Shown here in pieces: positions 9,133 to 17,953 of a DNA stretch of 64,000 nt (the stretch's first letter is position 1; every line of letters starts with the position of its first letter). The position numbers and the translations under genes were made by a program. Under the pieces are notes generated by a model, which was not told the DNA's origin, searched no databases, and saw only the letters and a list, made by a program, of their open reading frames with translations. Where the stretch lies: the NCBI GenBank assembly GCA_002709045.1, contig PAPJ01000065.1, positions 1-64,000 of the forward strand, in the 5' to 3' direction. Origin of the DNA: Planctomycetaceae bacterium (GTDB lineage Bacteria; Planctomycetota; Planctomycetia; Pirellulales; Pirellulaceae).

Positions 9133-9135
9133 TTA
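9133..9135 (-). other. In-frame TAA interrupting the Nramp-like gene
   Basis: Reading the minus strand gives ...AGT GAT GTT TAA AGC GGG AAA GGT..., and the same frame then runs open to the stop at 8200. No frameshift is needed to join the two halves. Confidence 0.85.
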
Positions 9136-10242
9136 AACATCACTAATAACATTTGCCACACTCGCTCCATCTCTTTCATCATCGCCATCAACATCGACAA
9201 ACCCGTTACCATCATTATCAAAACGAACAAAGTAATCACCAGCAGCTAAGCCGCCAACAGATTTCGCAACCGTAATCTTTTCAACGTATTCTCCTGATTC
9301 GTCCCGGACAGCGACATTTTCCAGTCTGCCCGGTTGTATATCATCATCAGGATTCACATCCACTTCGATGCTCTCGACAACGGCTCCATCACCGACCACG
9401 AATTTAGGCTCCACGACATCCAGCACCCCATCGCCGTCCCAGTCCTCCCCAGCATCCAATACCCCGTTTCCATTCATGTCATCGACACGTTCAACCGGGA
9501 CAGTTCCAACCTTAACAAACCCCGAAAAGATTTCAGTCCAGGTCCCCACGCTGCTCCAGCCAATTGCCAGAATCAAGAGGAATCCCATCACCGTAACAAT
9601 CTTAAAACCCATCACCCACTTCAGGGCAACGTGAATCTTACCACCGATAATTAGTGGAATCAGAGCGACAGCAAATATAGACAGGCCGAACGTCTTTACC
9701 GTCGCAGCGTGCGACAACTCCATCCCAAACAGATTAACCACTGCCTCACCGTCTTCAGGCGTCGGAACTAAGCCGAACAATGCAGCAAACAAGGGAATCG
9801 CAGCAGTCATTGCCAGATAAGGGAAAATCGATCCGGCATCCAGAATCAGGTAACAAATCGTCCATATATTCTTTCCCGGGCGAGTACGAAACTTACCTGT
9901 AAAAATTGGTTCTCCACAGTAGAGCGTATACCGACTAATCTCCAGATTATAGATAACCTGACCTATGATACTGAGCGTTGCCAACCACAACAAAGCACCA
10001 CCATACTGTGCGGTTACCTGTGGCCCAACCAGCCATTCACCACCGCCGATCGCTGCCCCGCCAAGAATCAGACCGGGACCAAGCATTCCAATCCATTTCT
10101 TGAATGTAAATTTGGGAGCGTCAATCAGGCCGGCAGTATCCCACTGAGGCATCGATTTATCGCCGAGATATGGTGCCTGAAAATCAGCGCCATTATCTGT
10201 TAATTCTGTATCAACTTCCTGATTCGAGATATCTTCCGCCAT
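9133..10242 (-). CDS. N-terminal part of Nramp-like metal transporter with EF-hand-like insert
   Basis: Resembles Nramp-family divalent-metal transporters: GPGLILGGAAIGGGEW near residue 55 starts the first membrane helix, and about six helices follow to residue 240. The classical DPGN motif of the first helix is not present, so metal specificity is unclear. After the sixth helix comes a soluble insert (about 245-365) with two abutting canonical EF-hand loops (D255-E266 and D267-E278) and a third degenerate one (D342-G353). The frame then meets TAA at 9133-9135 and continues into the 8200-9099 segment, giving a 680-codon full-length gene. The start is the ATG at 10242. Confidence 0.8.
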   Translation of the reverse strand: MAEDISNQEVDTELTDNGADFQAPYLGDKSMPQWDTAGLIDAPKFTFKKWIGMLGPGLILGGAAIGGGEWLVGPQVTAQYGGALLWLATLSIIGQVIYNLEISRYTLYCGEPIFTGKFRTRPGKNIWTICYLILDAGSIFPYLAMTAAIPLFAALFGLVPTPEDGEAVVNLFGMELSHAATVKTFGLSIFAVALIPLIIGGKIHVALKWVMGFKIVTVMGFLLILAIGWSSVGTWTEIFSGFVKVGTVPVERVDDMNGNGVLDAGEDWDGDGVLDVVEPKFVVGDGAVVESIEVDVNPDDDIQPGRLENVAVRDESGEYVEKITVAKSVGGLAAGDYFVRFDNDGNGFVDVDGDDERDGASVANVISDV

Positions 10243-10334
10243 TGATGTCTGTCCAAATATATATTGATTAGTGTAAATTCACTTAAATGTTCACCGCGAA
10301 GTCTAACAAATCACAGCCAAACCAAGTATTCAAT

Positions 10335-12596
10335 CTATTGATTGCTGATACCGCTGACAACGCCAGTTTCCTTGAGGTAGTCTTTCTCAGGCAGCCCCTC
10401 AATCCATTTTCGAATTAAATCGATCGCCGGTTCATCCTTAATGCTTGAGGCGATATGTGGCATACGCCCCAGCCCCTGAAGCGTCATGCGGTGATAAATC
10501 AGTGACCGTTCCGGTGCGCCTGGTACGATTAATGCCGGCTTGTTTAACTTAAAAGAACCCTGTCCCGGAGCGACTCCGATCACCGCTGCATCCTCAAGTG
10601 TCTTATTGGCCAGCAGTGAGAATTCAGCGTTACCACCGCCCCAACGGCGATGACAGTGTGAGCAATTACTCATCATATAGCTTCTCGCCCGCAGATGAAG
10701 CGGTTCTTTTTCATCGCGATGATCTACAATTTTGGGTAATGACTTTGCCGGTTTTTCGAGTTTTTCTGTAAATAGTCCGATGTGATTAAACGTATCAATC
10801 TGATTGGCTACGATACCTCCGTAATCGTGTTCCTTATTCATTTGCAGCGTATTAATACCCAATACATAGCGTGAGGCCATCGTATGACAAAGTGTACATT
10901 CGGCGCGACTTGGGAAATGCCACCGCTGAATATATTCCCCTCCTTCCGCTGTTACATCCTTCACCTTAAATTCAATGTCCCCACCCTCTTTGCCAAGCAG
11001 TACCGCATCGGTCTGTGCTTCATTCCAGACATAGGTATATCCTTTCCAGACCTGAGCTCCATACCCGTTATCATCCCCATCCATCTTTTTATGATGCATG
11101 ATCCTGGTTTCCAGGCGTCGCAGGCTGGACGGATTGCCTTTCTCAGTCTCAACGGCGAAAGTCTTGACGGTAACCGTACCATCCGGAAACCGCCATCCGG
11201 CAGGTGCCGCCGGGGGTGTTTCCGGATAAAGCACATCATCAAAATCAACCGTCCCTTTACCCGGAATAGCAAGATATCTTAATTTCACTGCGTTGTCCGA
11301 CCACAAGGGAGAATTAACCGAGTAGCTAATCACGCCGTCCTCGGGAACCATCTTGGCGGTATCTTTAAATATTCCGGTCTCACTCAACCGACGCGGAAAC
11401 TCATGTTCAGCCAGCGACGGAGGCGGTGCCTTGACCAGTTCATGCAACATGCCACTTGCATAATCGACTAATAGCAATTCACCATCGGATTGTTCAATGA
11501 AGGACACCAAACGAATCGAAGTATCTGCCAATTCTGACCAATCCTGAGCTTCGCCATTTTGATACTTAAACGACCAGATTTTTCCCGTATCAAAATCACC
11601 GTAAATGTAATGCTTCTGCAACAACTTAAGCCGATCACCGTAATATACGTATCCACCGGTAATCGAGCGAAAATCATTATGGTTATGTTCAACAATGGGT
11701 TTCTCAATCGGTGTTTCATGACGCTTTCGTTCCGGCCTGAACGGATGACTTCCCTCCATCAGCGACCAACCGTAGTTCCCCCCATTCTTAATGACATAAA
11801 CCATTTCCCAAAGGTCCTGGCCAACTTCCCCACCCCACATTAGCCCGGTATGCCGATCGTGCGAGAACTTCCAGATTTGACGGTGCCCGAAACTATAAAC
11901 TTCTGGTCGAGCCCCTTTAATACCAACCAGCGGATTATCTTGAGGAATTCCATAATTGATTCCGGCAACGACATTATCTATGTCGAGACGCATAATACAG
12001 CCAAGTAGATCCGTGACATCCTGCCCCGTATGTAATTCGTCTGCAATACCGCTACCATCGCCGGCTGAAATGTATAAGTAACCATCCGGGCCAAAGCCAA
12101 GACACCCTCCGTTATGACCACCACGCTTCCATTGAATAATTGTGATTTCCTTCGTTTTATCGGCCTCACCATCGCGAACAACAAACTCCGAAACTCGCGA
12201 ACCAACCTCTTCGTCACGTGTACTATCAATGGTCATGACAAACATGCGGCCATTCGTTGCAAACTTGGGATGCAACGCCAGACCTACGGTATTGGCTCCC
12301 ATATCAATTACCAATTTTTTTTCTTTTGCCTGACGATCTTCATCAATTAACCAGATCTTGCCGGAGTACTCAACGATCATTAACTGCTGTAAGCCCGGAA
12401 CCATAACCCCGGCAATCGGATTTTCAAAACGCACGCCAGGATAGGCAATCCGCAGGGTATAGGGTGCGGGAGGTTCAGGCGAACCTTGGACATTGGATTT
12501 GGTCCATTCAACTCGCGATGGCAAACCTGACTTTTGAGCCAATAATGTGCTGGCCAGCAACAGCAATAACGTAACGGACTTGGAAATAGTCTTCAT
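10335..12596 (-). CDS. Secreted PQQ-type sugar dehydrogenase-like propeller fused to diheme cytochrome c
   Basis: A two-part exported redox protein. The ATG at 12596 opens a signal peptide (MKTISKSVTLLLLLASTLLA); the longer frame would add 12 residues with no sign of use. Residues about 45-390 form a GSDH/YliI-like six-bladed propeller (GLALHPKFATNG, GGHNGGCLGFGPDGYLYISAGDG, NYGWSLMEG). The C-terminal half holds two CxxCH motifs, CTLCH near 567 and CSHCH near 645, as in SO2930-like diheme cytochromes. It probably oxidises a sugar or alcohol in the periplasm and passes electrons to the hemes. Substrate and quinone cofactor are not determined by sequence. Length is 753 residues. Confidence 0.88.
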   Translation of the reverse strand: MKTISKSVTLLLLLASTLLAQKSGLPSRVEWTKSNVQGSPEPPAPYTLRIAYPGVRFENPIAGVMVPGLQQLMIVEYSGKIWLIDEDRQAKEKKLVIDMGANTVGLALHPKFATNGRMFVMTIDSTRDEEVGSRVSEFVVRDGEADKTKEITIIQWKRGGHNGGCLGFGPDGYLYISAGDGSGIADELHTGQDVTDLLGCIMRLDIDNVVAGINYGIPQDNPLVGIKGARPEVYSFGHRQIWKFSHDRHTGLMWGGEVGQDLWEMVYVIKNGGNYGWSLMEGSHPFRPERKRHETPIEKPIVEHNHNDFRSITGGYVYYGDRLKLLQKHYIYGDFDTGKIWSFKYQNGEAQDWSELADTSIRLVSFIEQSDGELLLVDYASGMLHELVKAPPPSLAEHEFPRRLSETGIFKDTAKMVPEDGVISYSVNSPLWSDNAVKLRYLAIPGKGTVDFDDVLYPETPPAAPAGWRFPDGTVTVKTFAVETEKGNPSSLRRLETRIMHHKKMDGDDNGYGAQVWKGYTYVWNEAQTDAVLLGKEGGDIEFKVKDVTAEGGEYIQRWHFPSRAECTLCHTMASRYVLGINTLQMNKEHDYGGIVANQIDTFNHIGLFTEKLEKPAKSLPKIVDHRDEKEPLHLRARSYMMSNCSHCHRRWGGGNAEFSLLANKTLEDAAVIGVAPGQGSFKLNKPALIVPGAPERSLIYHRMTLQGLGRMPHIASSIKDEPAIDLIRKWIEGLPEKDYLKETGVVSGISNQ

Positions 12597-12659
12597 CGAT
12601 AATTTCCCTCGGACACCAAATACTGGTGCCACGATAACAATAAACGGCGATTGAAAATA

Positions 12660-13349
12660 CTAAGGACGAGGATGAATAAGTACGACATGATTCGAAAGTT
12701 CGTTAATATCGTCCTCGCGATATGGAACTCTGTTCTGTAACCGGCTCCCGATCAACTCAACTCCGGCACTCAAGGCATTGGCAAGTTGACCCTCCTTAAT
12801 AAGACGTGCGACCCTTTTCTGTACGTCATTGATCAATTCGGTGCATTCCTTAGCTAATGCACTCTTAATAAGATCATCGACCATCACCGCCACACGGCAT
12901 TCAGCCAAAGAAACATAGATCAAAACAGCACCTCCCTGACGCTGAGAGGAAAGTACTTCTTCCAGGAAGACGAGCCTTGCTCCCCTGGAAACCTCTTCTT
13001 CCACTTCATCCGGCGTCCCCAGCATCATCCGCAACTTCGGATTGAATGAAGCAGCAACTATGCCGCCTACATACCCAACCACCACAATGGCAAGTTGCCA
13101 GTAGAAGGGAAGTCCTGCTTCAAACAATGAAACGTCTTCACCATCCAGAAGTATCTGCAACATGTTGCAAAGTATCAACGCAAGCAGGGCGACGAGCACA
13201 CCAAAATGGCATTCGCCTCGGTCATAACGTCCGGATTCACTTGCCACTGCACAAACAATCTCTGCCGAAGTCTGTTCTTCAGCCTGAATAATTGCCGTCT
13301 CGATCTGCAGTAACTCGGATTCACTAAATTGCTTTTCAGCATTGATCAT
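12660..13349 (-). CDS. TPM-domain membrane protein
   Basis: The 229 residues carry a TPM (DUF477) domain split by two transmembrane helices. The N-terminal part (FSESELLQIETAIIQAEEQTSAEIV, residues about 8-32) is the start of the TPM fold. Two hydrophobic stretches follow at about 50-66 and 83-100. The second half continues with RGARLVFLEEVLSSQRQGGAVLIYVS and CRVAVMVDD. No signal peptide is present, so the domain probably faces the cytoplasm. Related proteins are of unknown function; plant relatives act in photosystem repair. It is monocistronic and divergent from arsC. Confidence 0.8.
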   Translation of the reverse strand: MINAEKQFSESELLQIETAIIQAEEQTSAEIVCAVASESGRYDRGECHFGVLVALLALILCNMLQILLDGEDVSLFEAGLPFYWQLAIVVVGYVGGIVAASFNPKLRMMLGTPDEVEEEVSRGARLVFLEEVLSSQRQGGAVLIYVSLAECRVAVMVDDLIKSALAKECTELINDVQKRVARLIKEGQLANALSAGVELIGSRLQNRVPYREDDINELSNHVVLIHPRP

Positions 13350-13452
13350 GCTAGCCGAATTCCCCAGAGCACATTAAAGTTACAACCATGGATTAAGCGT
13401 AACGCATTCGATCGCAATTTTCCATTTTTTCGAACCTTATCGGGAGCACTTA

Positions 13453-13794
13453 ATGAAGATTTACCACAACCCGAGATGTAGCAAAAGCCGTCAATCACTG
13501 GCGTTAATACAAAATGCCGGCCACGATGTGGAAATCATTGAATACCTCAACAGTCCGCCAACTACCGATGAACTGGCAGCTATTATTAGTAAACTTGGAA
13601 TCACGGCAGAGCAGCTAGTTCGTAAAAAAGAAGCCTTGTTTAAAGAACTCGGTCTCGATCAACAGACACTTACCAGGGAGCAATGGATTCAGATACTTTG
13701 TGAACATCCCAGGCTGATCGAACGGCCGATTATCATCAGCGGTGAGCAGGCCGTTATTGGCCGCCCACCCGAATTGATCCAACGACTACTCTGA
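13453..13794 (+). CDS. arsC: Arsenate reductase (glutaredoxin type)
   Basis: Reduces arsenate to arsenite using glutathione and glutaredoxin. The 113-residue protein has the catalytic cysteine at position 9 in HNPRCSKSR and the three arginines that hold arsenate, at 57 (VRKKE), 91 (ERPI) and 104 (GRPPE). These separate it from the Spx/YffB relatives, which lack some of them. There is no arsR or arsB nearby. The last nine bases overlap the 3' end of the convergent cyclase gene: one CTA codon of arsC reads as the TAG stop of the cyclase. Confidence 0.9.
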   Translation: MKIYHNPRCSKSRQSLALIQNAGHDVEIIEYLNSPPTTDELAAIISKLGITAEQLVRKKEALFKELGLDQQTLTREQWIQILCEHPRLIERPIIISGEQAVIGRPPELIQRLL

Positions 13795-14571
13795 CTTGCC
13801 AGGTATGATCGCCACGGCCCTGCACCAGGCAGCACTTGCCGCTTCAATCTTCACCGGCAGGCAACTCACCCAAAAACCAGTGGGGGATGGCAGTTTGTGC
13901 AGATTCGCCAGCTTTTCAATTTGACAGTATTCTTTGGTAATACCTGCGAAATGAGCCGGCCAAACGGCATCACCATCACCCGTTGCCTCAAACTCGGCCT
14001 TCATAGCATGGAACGGTCTGTCGATGGTGTAGGCATCAATTCCGATCACACGTATACCCTGTTCAACAAGCCATAACGTGCCAGATCTTGCTAAACCCGG
14101 CTGTTTGAAATAATCATCACTTTCAATCCGCTGATCCGCATCAGTTCTTAAGAGTACAATTTCACCGGAACAAAGAGTATGATCGATATCTGCCAGTGCT
14201 GATTCCAGAATAGGCACGGTTATTTCAACCCCATCTGCCAACTGAGTCATATCCAGACAGACGCCGGGGGCAAAACACCACTCCAACGGCACTTGATCAA
14301 TGCGTTTAGCTAAACAACCGCCGGACTTCGGTCCGTAATGGTAGGGAGCATCCACATGGGTCCCGGTATGCGTAATCGCTTTTATCTGTTCGATTGCCCA
14401 GCCACCTCCATTTGAATACTTAAGGTCTGACGAAGCCATGCCAAACAGGGATTGCATCTGCTGACTGCCCTGCTGGTGATCCATGTACTCGATCTCGGCT
14501 GGGAAGGGTTCACTTTTCGCCTGATGTGATAATGGAACACTGAGGTCCAGAATAGTACTATTTTCAAACAT
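13786..14571 (-). CDS. Cyclase / kynurenine formamidase-like metal hydrolase
   Basis: Belongs to the cyclase family (PF04199) of metal-dependent amidohydrolases that includes bacterial kynurenine formamidase KynB. The zinc/manganese signature is intact at 68-78: H68-TGT-H72-V-D74-APY-H78. Length (261) is usual to slightly long. No signal peptide. There are no tryptophan-degradation genes nearby, so kynB is not justified. It lies downstream of amt but behind a terminator-like hairpin, so it is probably transcribed on its own, with 3' overlap to arsC. Confidence 0.85.
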   Translation of the reverse strand: MFENSTILDLSVPLSHQAKSEPFPAEIEYMDHQQGSQQMQSLFGMASSDLKYSNGGGWAIEQIKAITHTGTHVDAPYHYGPKSGGCLAKRIDQVPLEWCFAPGVCLDMTQLADGVEITVPILESALADIDHTLCSGEIVLLRTDADQRIESDDYFKQPGLARSGTLWLVEQGIRVIGIDAYTIDRPFHAMKAEFEATGDGDAVWPAHFAGITKEYCQIEKLANLHKLPSPTGFWVSCLPVKIEAASAAWCRAVAIIPGKSE

Positions 14572-14588
14572 ACGATTTAAACGAATAA

Positions 14589-14613
14589 GGGCGGCCAGAC
14601 CTGCTGACCGCCC
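14589..14613 (-). terminator. Hairpin terminator downstream of amt
   Basis: Two 10-base arms, GGGCGGTCAG and CTGGCCGCCC on the minus strand, pair fully if one G-U is allowed, around a 5-base loop. On the plus strand the same position is an A-C mismatch, so it is oriented for the minus-strand amt transcript. The following T-run is poor, so efficiency is uncertain. Confidence 0.6.
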
Positions 14614-14651
14614 CTGTTTCGGTTCAATTAAGCAACAGATATTTGCAAACC

Positions 14652-16166
14652 TTAATTATAAGCCTTCATACCGTGCTCTGATACATCAAGCCCCACTTCT
14701 TCCTCTTCAGGATCGACTCGCAATCCAAATGTCTTGTGAATGATTCCACCGACGATGAGGCTAAAAATAACTGTGTACCCTCCAATGGCAGCAATACCGA
14801 GAAGTTGGACAGCCAGATTGTGTCCACCAAATAACGCGGCGGCAATCGTGCCCCAAATGCCACACACCAGATGAACACTAACAGCGCCGACAGGATCATC
14901 AATAAATTTATCAACAAAAATTACTGAGAAGTAGACAAGCACTCCAGAGACGACACCAATAATAACAGCTCCCTGAATCGTTACTGAATCAGCACTTGCT
15001 GTCACACCAACCAAACCCGCGAGAATACCATTCAACGCCATCGTGACATCCGGCTTACCCTTTACCCAAGAGACTAAGCCAGCAGCCAAACCGCCTGCCG
15101 CCGCAGCCATTGATGTTGTGACGAGAACGAGCGAAGTCAATGCTGGATCTGCACTTAGAACTGAACCACCATTAAAACCAAACCAGCCAAACCAAAGCAG
15201 GAATACACCTACAGCTACCAGCGGCATGTTAGAGCCGGGAATTGCATTAGAAGAATTATCCGCATTATATTTACCGATTCGAGGGCCAATTAACCAGGCC
15301 ATGACCAGGGCTGCCCAGCCACCGACAGAGTGAACCAGAGTAGAACCGGCAAAGTCATAAAACCCTAACGATTCCAGCCAGCCATAGCCCCAATGCCACG
15401 AACCAGTCACGGGATAACAGAACAGCAACAAGCACGTAGAGAAAACTAAGAATGGGCCCAGCTTAACACGTCCAGCGACAGCACCTGAAACAATAGTTGC
15501 GCAGGTTGCGGCAAACATTGCCTGGAAAAAGAAGTCAGAATACCATGTGTAATCGCCATAAGCGTAGGTCAATTTGGCCGTTACGTCTTTTTCGGCAACG
15601 GTCACAAAATCTGGAATCGCGTCCAACTTCAAGACCTCGGGAATTACTCCCAATTCTTCACTTTCCGCTCCTTTAGGCACGCCTTCAGGAAATCCCGGAT
15701 ACATCATGTTGAAGCCGATTAACCCGTAAGTAAGGAGGCCAATCGAGATGATCATCGTATTCTTAAACAGAATATTGATCGTATTTTTCTGACGCGTCAA
15801 ACCAGACTCCAGCGACGCAAAGCCCAAATGCATAATAAACACCAGGCAACCGCAGAGCATGATCCAGAGGTTGTCGATTTTGAAGTCATTTTCTTCGGCA
15901 GTGATTACATCTGCCCCAGACCCTTCCGCAGCAACTACCGGCCCAGCGGCATTCTGCATGACGGATTCCAGATCAGCAGATTCAGCAAGTTCCTCTTCAG
16001 TAGGGGCATCACCATCTTCGGCCGCTTCTGTTTCGGTCGCTTCTGTTTCAGCCGCTTCTGTTTCAGCCGCCGGCTGAGCTACCGCTTCTTCCTGTGCCCA
16101 TATCGCCGGCACAGTAAACACCACTAACAATGCTGTTAGCATTCCAAATTGAAATAGACGATTCAT
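14652..16166 (-). CDS. amt: Ammonium transporter
   Basis: An Amt/MEP/Rh channel for ammonium uptake, 504 residues. The ATG at 16166 is chosen because GAAGGAG lies six bases ahead of it; the upstream in-frame ATG would touch that box. A signal peptide (MNRLFQFGMLTALLVVFTVPAIWA) is followed by a low-complexity Glu/Ala/Thr stretch, then eleven membrane helices. The twin pore histidines are visible in STLVHSVGGWAAL and VSVHLVCGIWGT. The signal peptide plus acidic extension is longer than in E. coli AmtB. No glnK/glnB neighbour is present, which is unusual. The gene is divergent from nhaA. Confidence 0.93.
   Translation of the reverse strand: MNRLFQFGMLTALLVVFTVPAIWAQEEAVAQPAAETEAAETEATETEAAEDGDAPTEEELAESADLESVMQNAAGPVVAAEGSGADVITAEENDFKIDNLWIMLCGCLVFIMHLGFASLESGLTRQKNTINILFKNTMIISIGLLTYGLIGFNMMYPGFPEGVPKGAESEELGVIPEVLKLDAIPDFVTVAEKDVTAKLTYAYGDYTWYSDFFFQAMFAATCATIVSGAVAGRVKLGPFLVFSTCLLLFCYPVTGSWHWGYGWLESLGFYDFAGSTLVHSVGGWAALVMAWLIGPRIGKYNADNSSNAIPGSNMPLVAVGVFLLWFGWFGFNGGSVLSADPALTSLVLVTTSMAAAAGGLAAGLVSWVKGKPDVTMALNGILAGLVGVTASADSVTIQGAVIIGVVSGVLVYFSVIFVDKFIDDPVGAVSVHLVCGIWGTIAAALFGGHNLAVQLLGIAAIGGYTVIFSLIVGGIIHKTFGLRVDPEEEEVGLDVSEHGMKAYN
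16021..16070. repeat. 15-base tandem repeat in the amt leader region
   Basis: Three copies of a 15-base unit (16021-16035, 16036-16050, 16051-16065) plus five bases of a fourth encode a TEAAE-type acidic repeat in the exported N-terminal segment of Amt. Copies differ by one or two bases. Such repeats can change copy number by slippage without breaking the frame. Confidence 0.7.
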
Positions 16167-16526
16167 GTCCATCTCCTTCTCGATCAAAAAAGATACAAAA
16201 AACTAGCCAGCATCGGCCTGTGAAGTGTCCAGAGACGTTGCGATAAAAAGCAACAACATACCTGCACAAAACAATGACATTCGATCTTCGAAATGCATTG
16301 TCAGGTGGGACAGAGATTCCCTCAACTCGAACTGAAACACACCGCCATGCGTCTACTATTAGTCGGTCGAGAAAATAATTGAGTAGTTAAACCTCATTGA
16401 ATATAGACAACTTACCCTCTTCTTTTCAACACCCCGCTACCAAAATAGCCGTTATCTTGGCAAAATAACAACTTGTCATAATCGATGCCCAAATAGTCAA
16501 CCACCTTCTCAGACTGACGGACAACA
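16167..16526. other. Divergent intergenic region amt / nhaA, 360 bases
   Basis: Contains the leaders of amt and nhaA. There is a short GTTGC-GCAAC hairpin near 16238-16254. I found no convincing sigma-54 (TGGCAC-N5-TTGC) site for nitrogen control, no RNA gene and no credible ORF. Confidence 0.4.
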
Positions 16527-17852
16527 ATGTCACACGCAGCCCCAAGTCGTCTTCCAAGGCCAATCAGCTTCCTGTTTGAGAACTCAATCTTTCTCATTGC
16601 CGGTACCATTGGCGCCCTGCTCTGGGCCAATAATAACAACGACTCTTACGAACATTTTGTCCACTACACTCTTGTCGGCGGCGGTGTTCATCATCACGCG
16701 GACTCGTCACCCCACGACGTTGCAGAAGAGACTGATGAGGCAAACAGCTTCCTTGCCGACATCTATCAACGTGTTATCGAGCGTCCCGACAAAGACGGTC
16801 ACAACCATGGAATTAATCTACACTTTCTGATTAACGACATCCTCATGGCGTTATTCTTTGCAACGGCGGCCGGCGAGGTTTGGGAGGCTCTGTTACCAGG
16901 CGGTTCACTTTCCAATCCAAAAAAAGCAGCCACTCCACTTTTAGCAACCGTCGGAGGAATCGCCGGACCAGCTCTGCTTTACCTCGGTCTGGCAGCCATC
17001 CTTGGCGAAACCGAGGCCTACGGAAAGGGCTGGGCTATTCCATGTGCCACGGATATCGCATTTACTTATATGGTCGCCCGACTTATTTTTGGGCCAACAC
17101 ATCCGGCGATTGCATTTTTGTTGTTACTTGCTATTGCTGACGATGCAGTGGGCCTGGTCATTCTGGCAATCTTTTACCCAAGCAAAGCCATCGAACCACA
17201 GTGGTTTCTGTTGACCGTTAGCGCCATGCTGATCTGCTGGGGACTAAGACGTGCTAAAATCCAAAACTTCTGGCCTTATCTGCTCGGACCGGGGATTCTG
17301 TGCTGGATATCATTCGATCTGGCAGGAATTCATCCTGCTCTTGGGCTTGTACCTATCATTCCCTGTCTGCCGCATGCGCATACCGATCTGGGTATCTTTG
17401 CACGTGAAGAACTCAATCGAGACGATACACTCAATGCTATGATGCATTGGTGGAAGAACCCTATCGAAATCATACTCGGACTTTTCGGACTGGCTAACGC
17501 GGGTGTCGTTATTAACACCTTCGGAGCCGGCACCTATCTGGTACTCTTTGGACTGCTGGTCGGTAAACCTTTGGGCATCTGTCTATTCACGATCCTGGCA
17601 AAATCAGTTTTCCGGCTGGAAATTCCCTCCGGCATGAACATGCGCCATATCCTATTGATCGGAATTATTTCCTCGATTGGGTTCACCGTTGCCCTGTTTG
17701 TATCCACAGCCGCCTTCAAAGGGTCCGAACAGGCAATACTAGATGGTGCTAAGATGGGGGCTTTACTAAGCTTTGTTGGGGCTCCACTTGCGTTTATCGC
17801 CGCAAAACTACTTAAAATCAACTCGAATTCCCCCGACCCGTCGTCAACGTAA
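16527..17852 (+). CDS. nhaA: Na+/H+ antiporter NhaA
   Basis: Exchanges sodium for protons across the inner membrane for pH and salt homeostasis. The 441 residues carry the NhaA core: CATDIAFTY (Asp176) and the ion-binding pair Asp205-Asp206 in AIADDAVGLVILA, then NAGVVINTFGAG and the C-terminal SIGFTVALFVS helix. It is longer than E. coli NhaA (388) mainly because the loop between helices 1 and 2 is enlarged and His-rich (HHHADSSPH at 55-63, HNHG at 92-95, H99). That loop faces the periplasm in NhaA. The Shine-Dalgarno sequence is weak. Confidence 0.94.
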   Translation: MSHAAPSRLPRPISFLFENSIFLIAGTIGALLWANNNNDSYEHFVHYTLVGGGVHHHADSSPHDVAEETDEANSFLADIYQRVIERPDKDGHNHGINLHFLINDILMALFFATAAGEVWEALLPGGSLSNPKKAATPLLATVGGIAGPALLYLGLAAILGETEAYGKGWAIPCATDIAFTYMVARLIFGPTHPAIAFLLLLAIADDAVGLVILAIFYPSKAIEPQWFLLTVSAMLICWGLRRAKIQNFWPYLLGPGILCWISFDLAGIHPALGLVPIIPCLPHAHTDLGIFAREELNRDDTLNAMMHWWKNPIEIILGLFGLANAGVVINTFGAGTYLVLFGLLVGKPLGICLFTILAKSVFRLEIPSGMNMRHILLIGIISSIGFTVALFVSTAAFKGSEQAILDGAKMGALLSFVGAPLAFIAAKLLKINSNSPDPSST

Positions 17853-17953
17853 GACCGCACCAATCAACTCAAAATAGTCCCCCCCCGCACAACCGGTCGA
17901 CTGAAGAACTCGACTTCTTGAACAACATTCTGCTCCTGAAATAAACCACCGTC

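Noticed and set aside
9334..9654. Plus-strand frames opposite the EF-hand insert
   Set aside because: The acidic repeat on the minus strand fits EF-hand loops exactly; the opposite frames are Thr/Pro/Ser low-complexity shadows.
16167..16526. Sigma-54/NtrC control of amt
   Set aside because: I looked for the -24/-12 pattern on the minus strand and did not find one.
17879..17886. Run of eight C between nhaA and the PfkB gene
   Set aside because: It is intergenic and cannot cause phase variation of a coding frame; no clear promoter is near.
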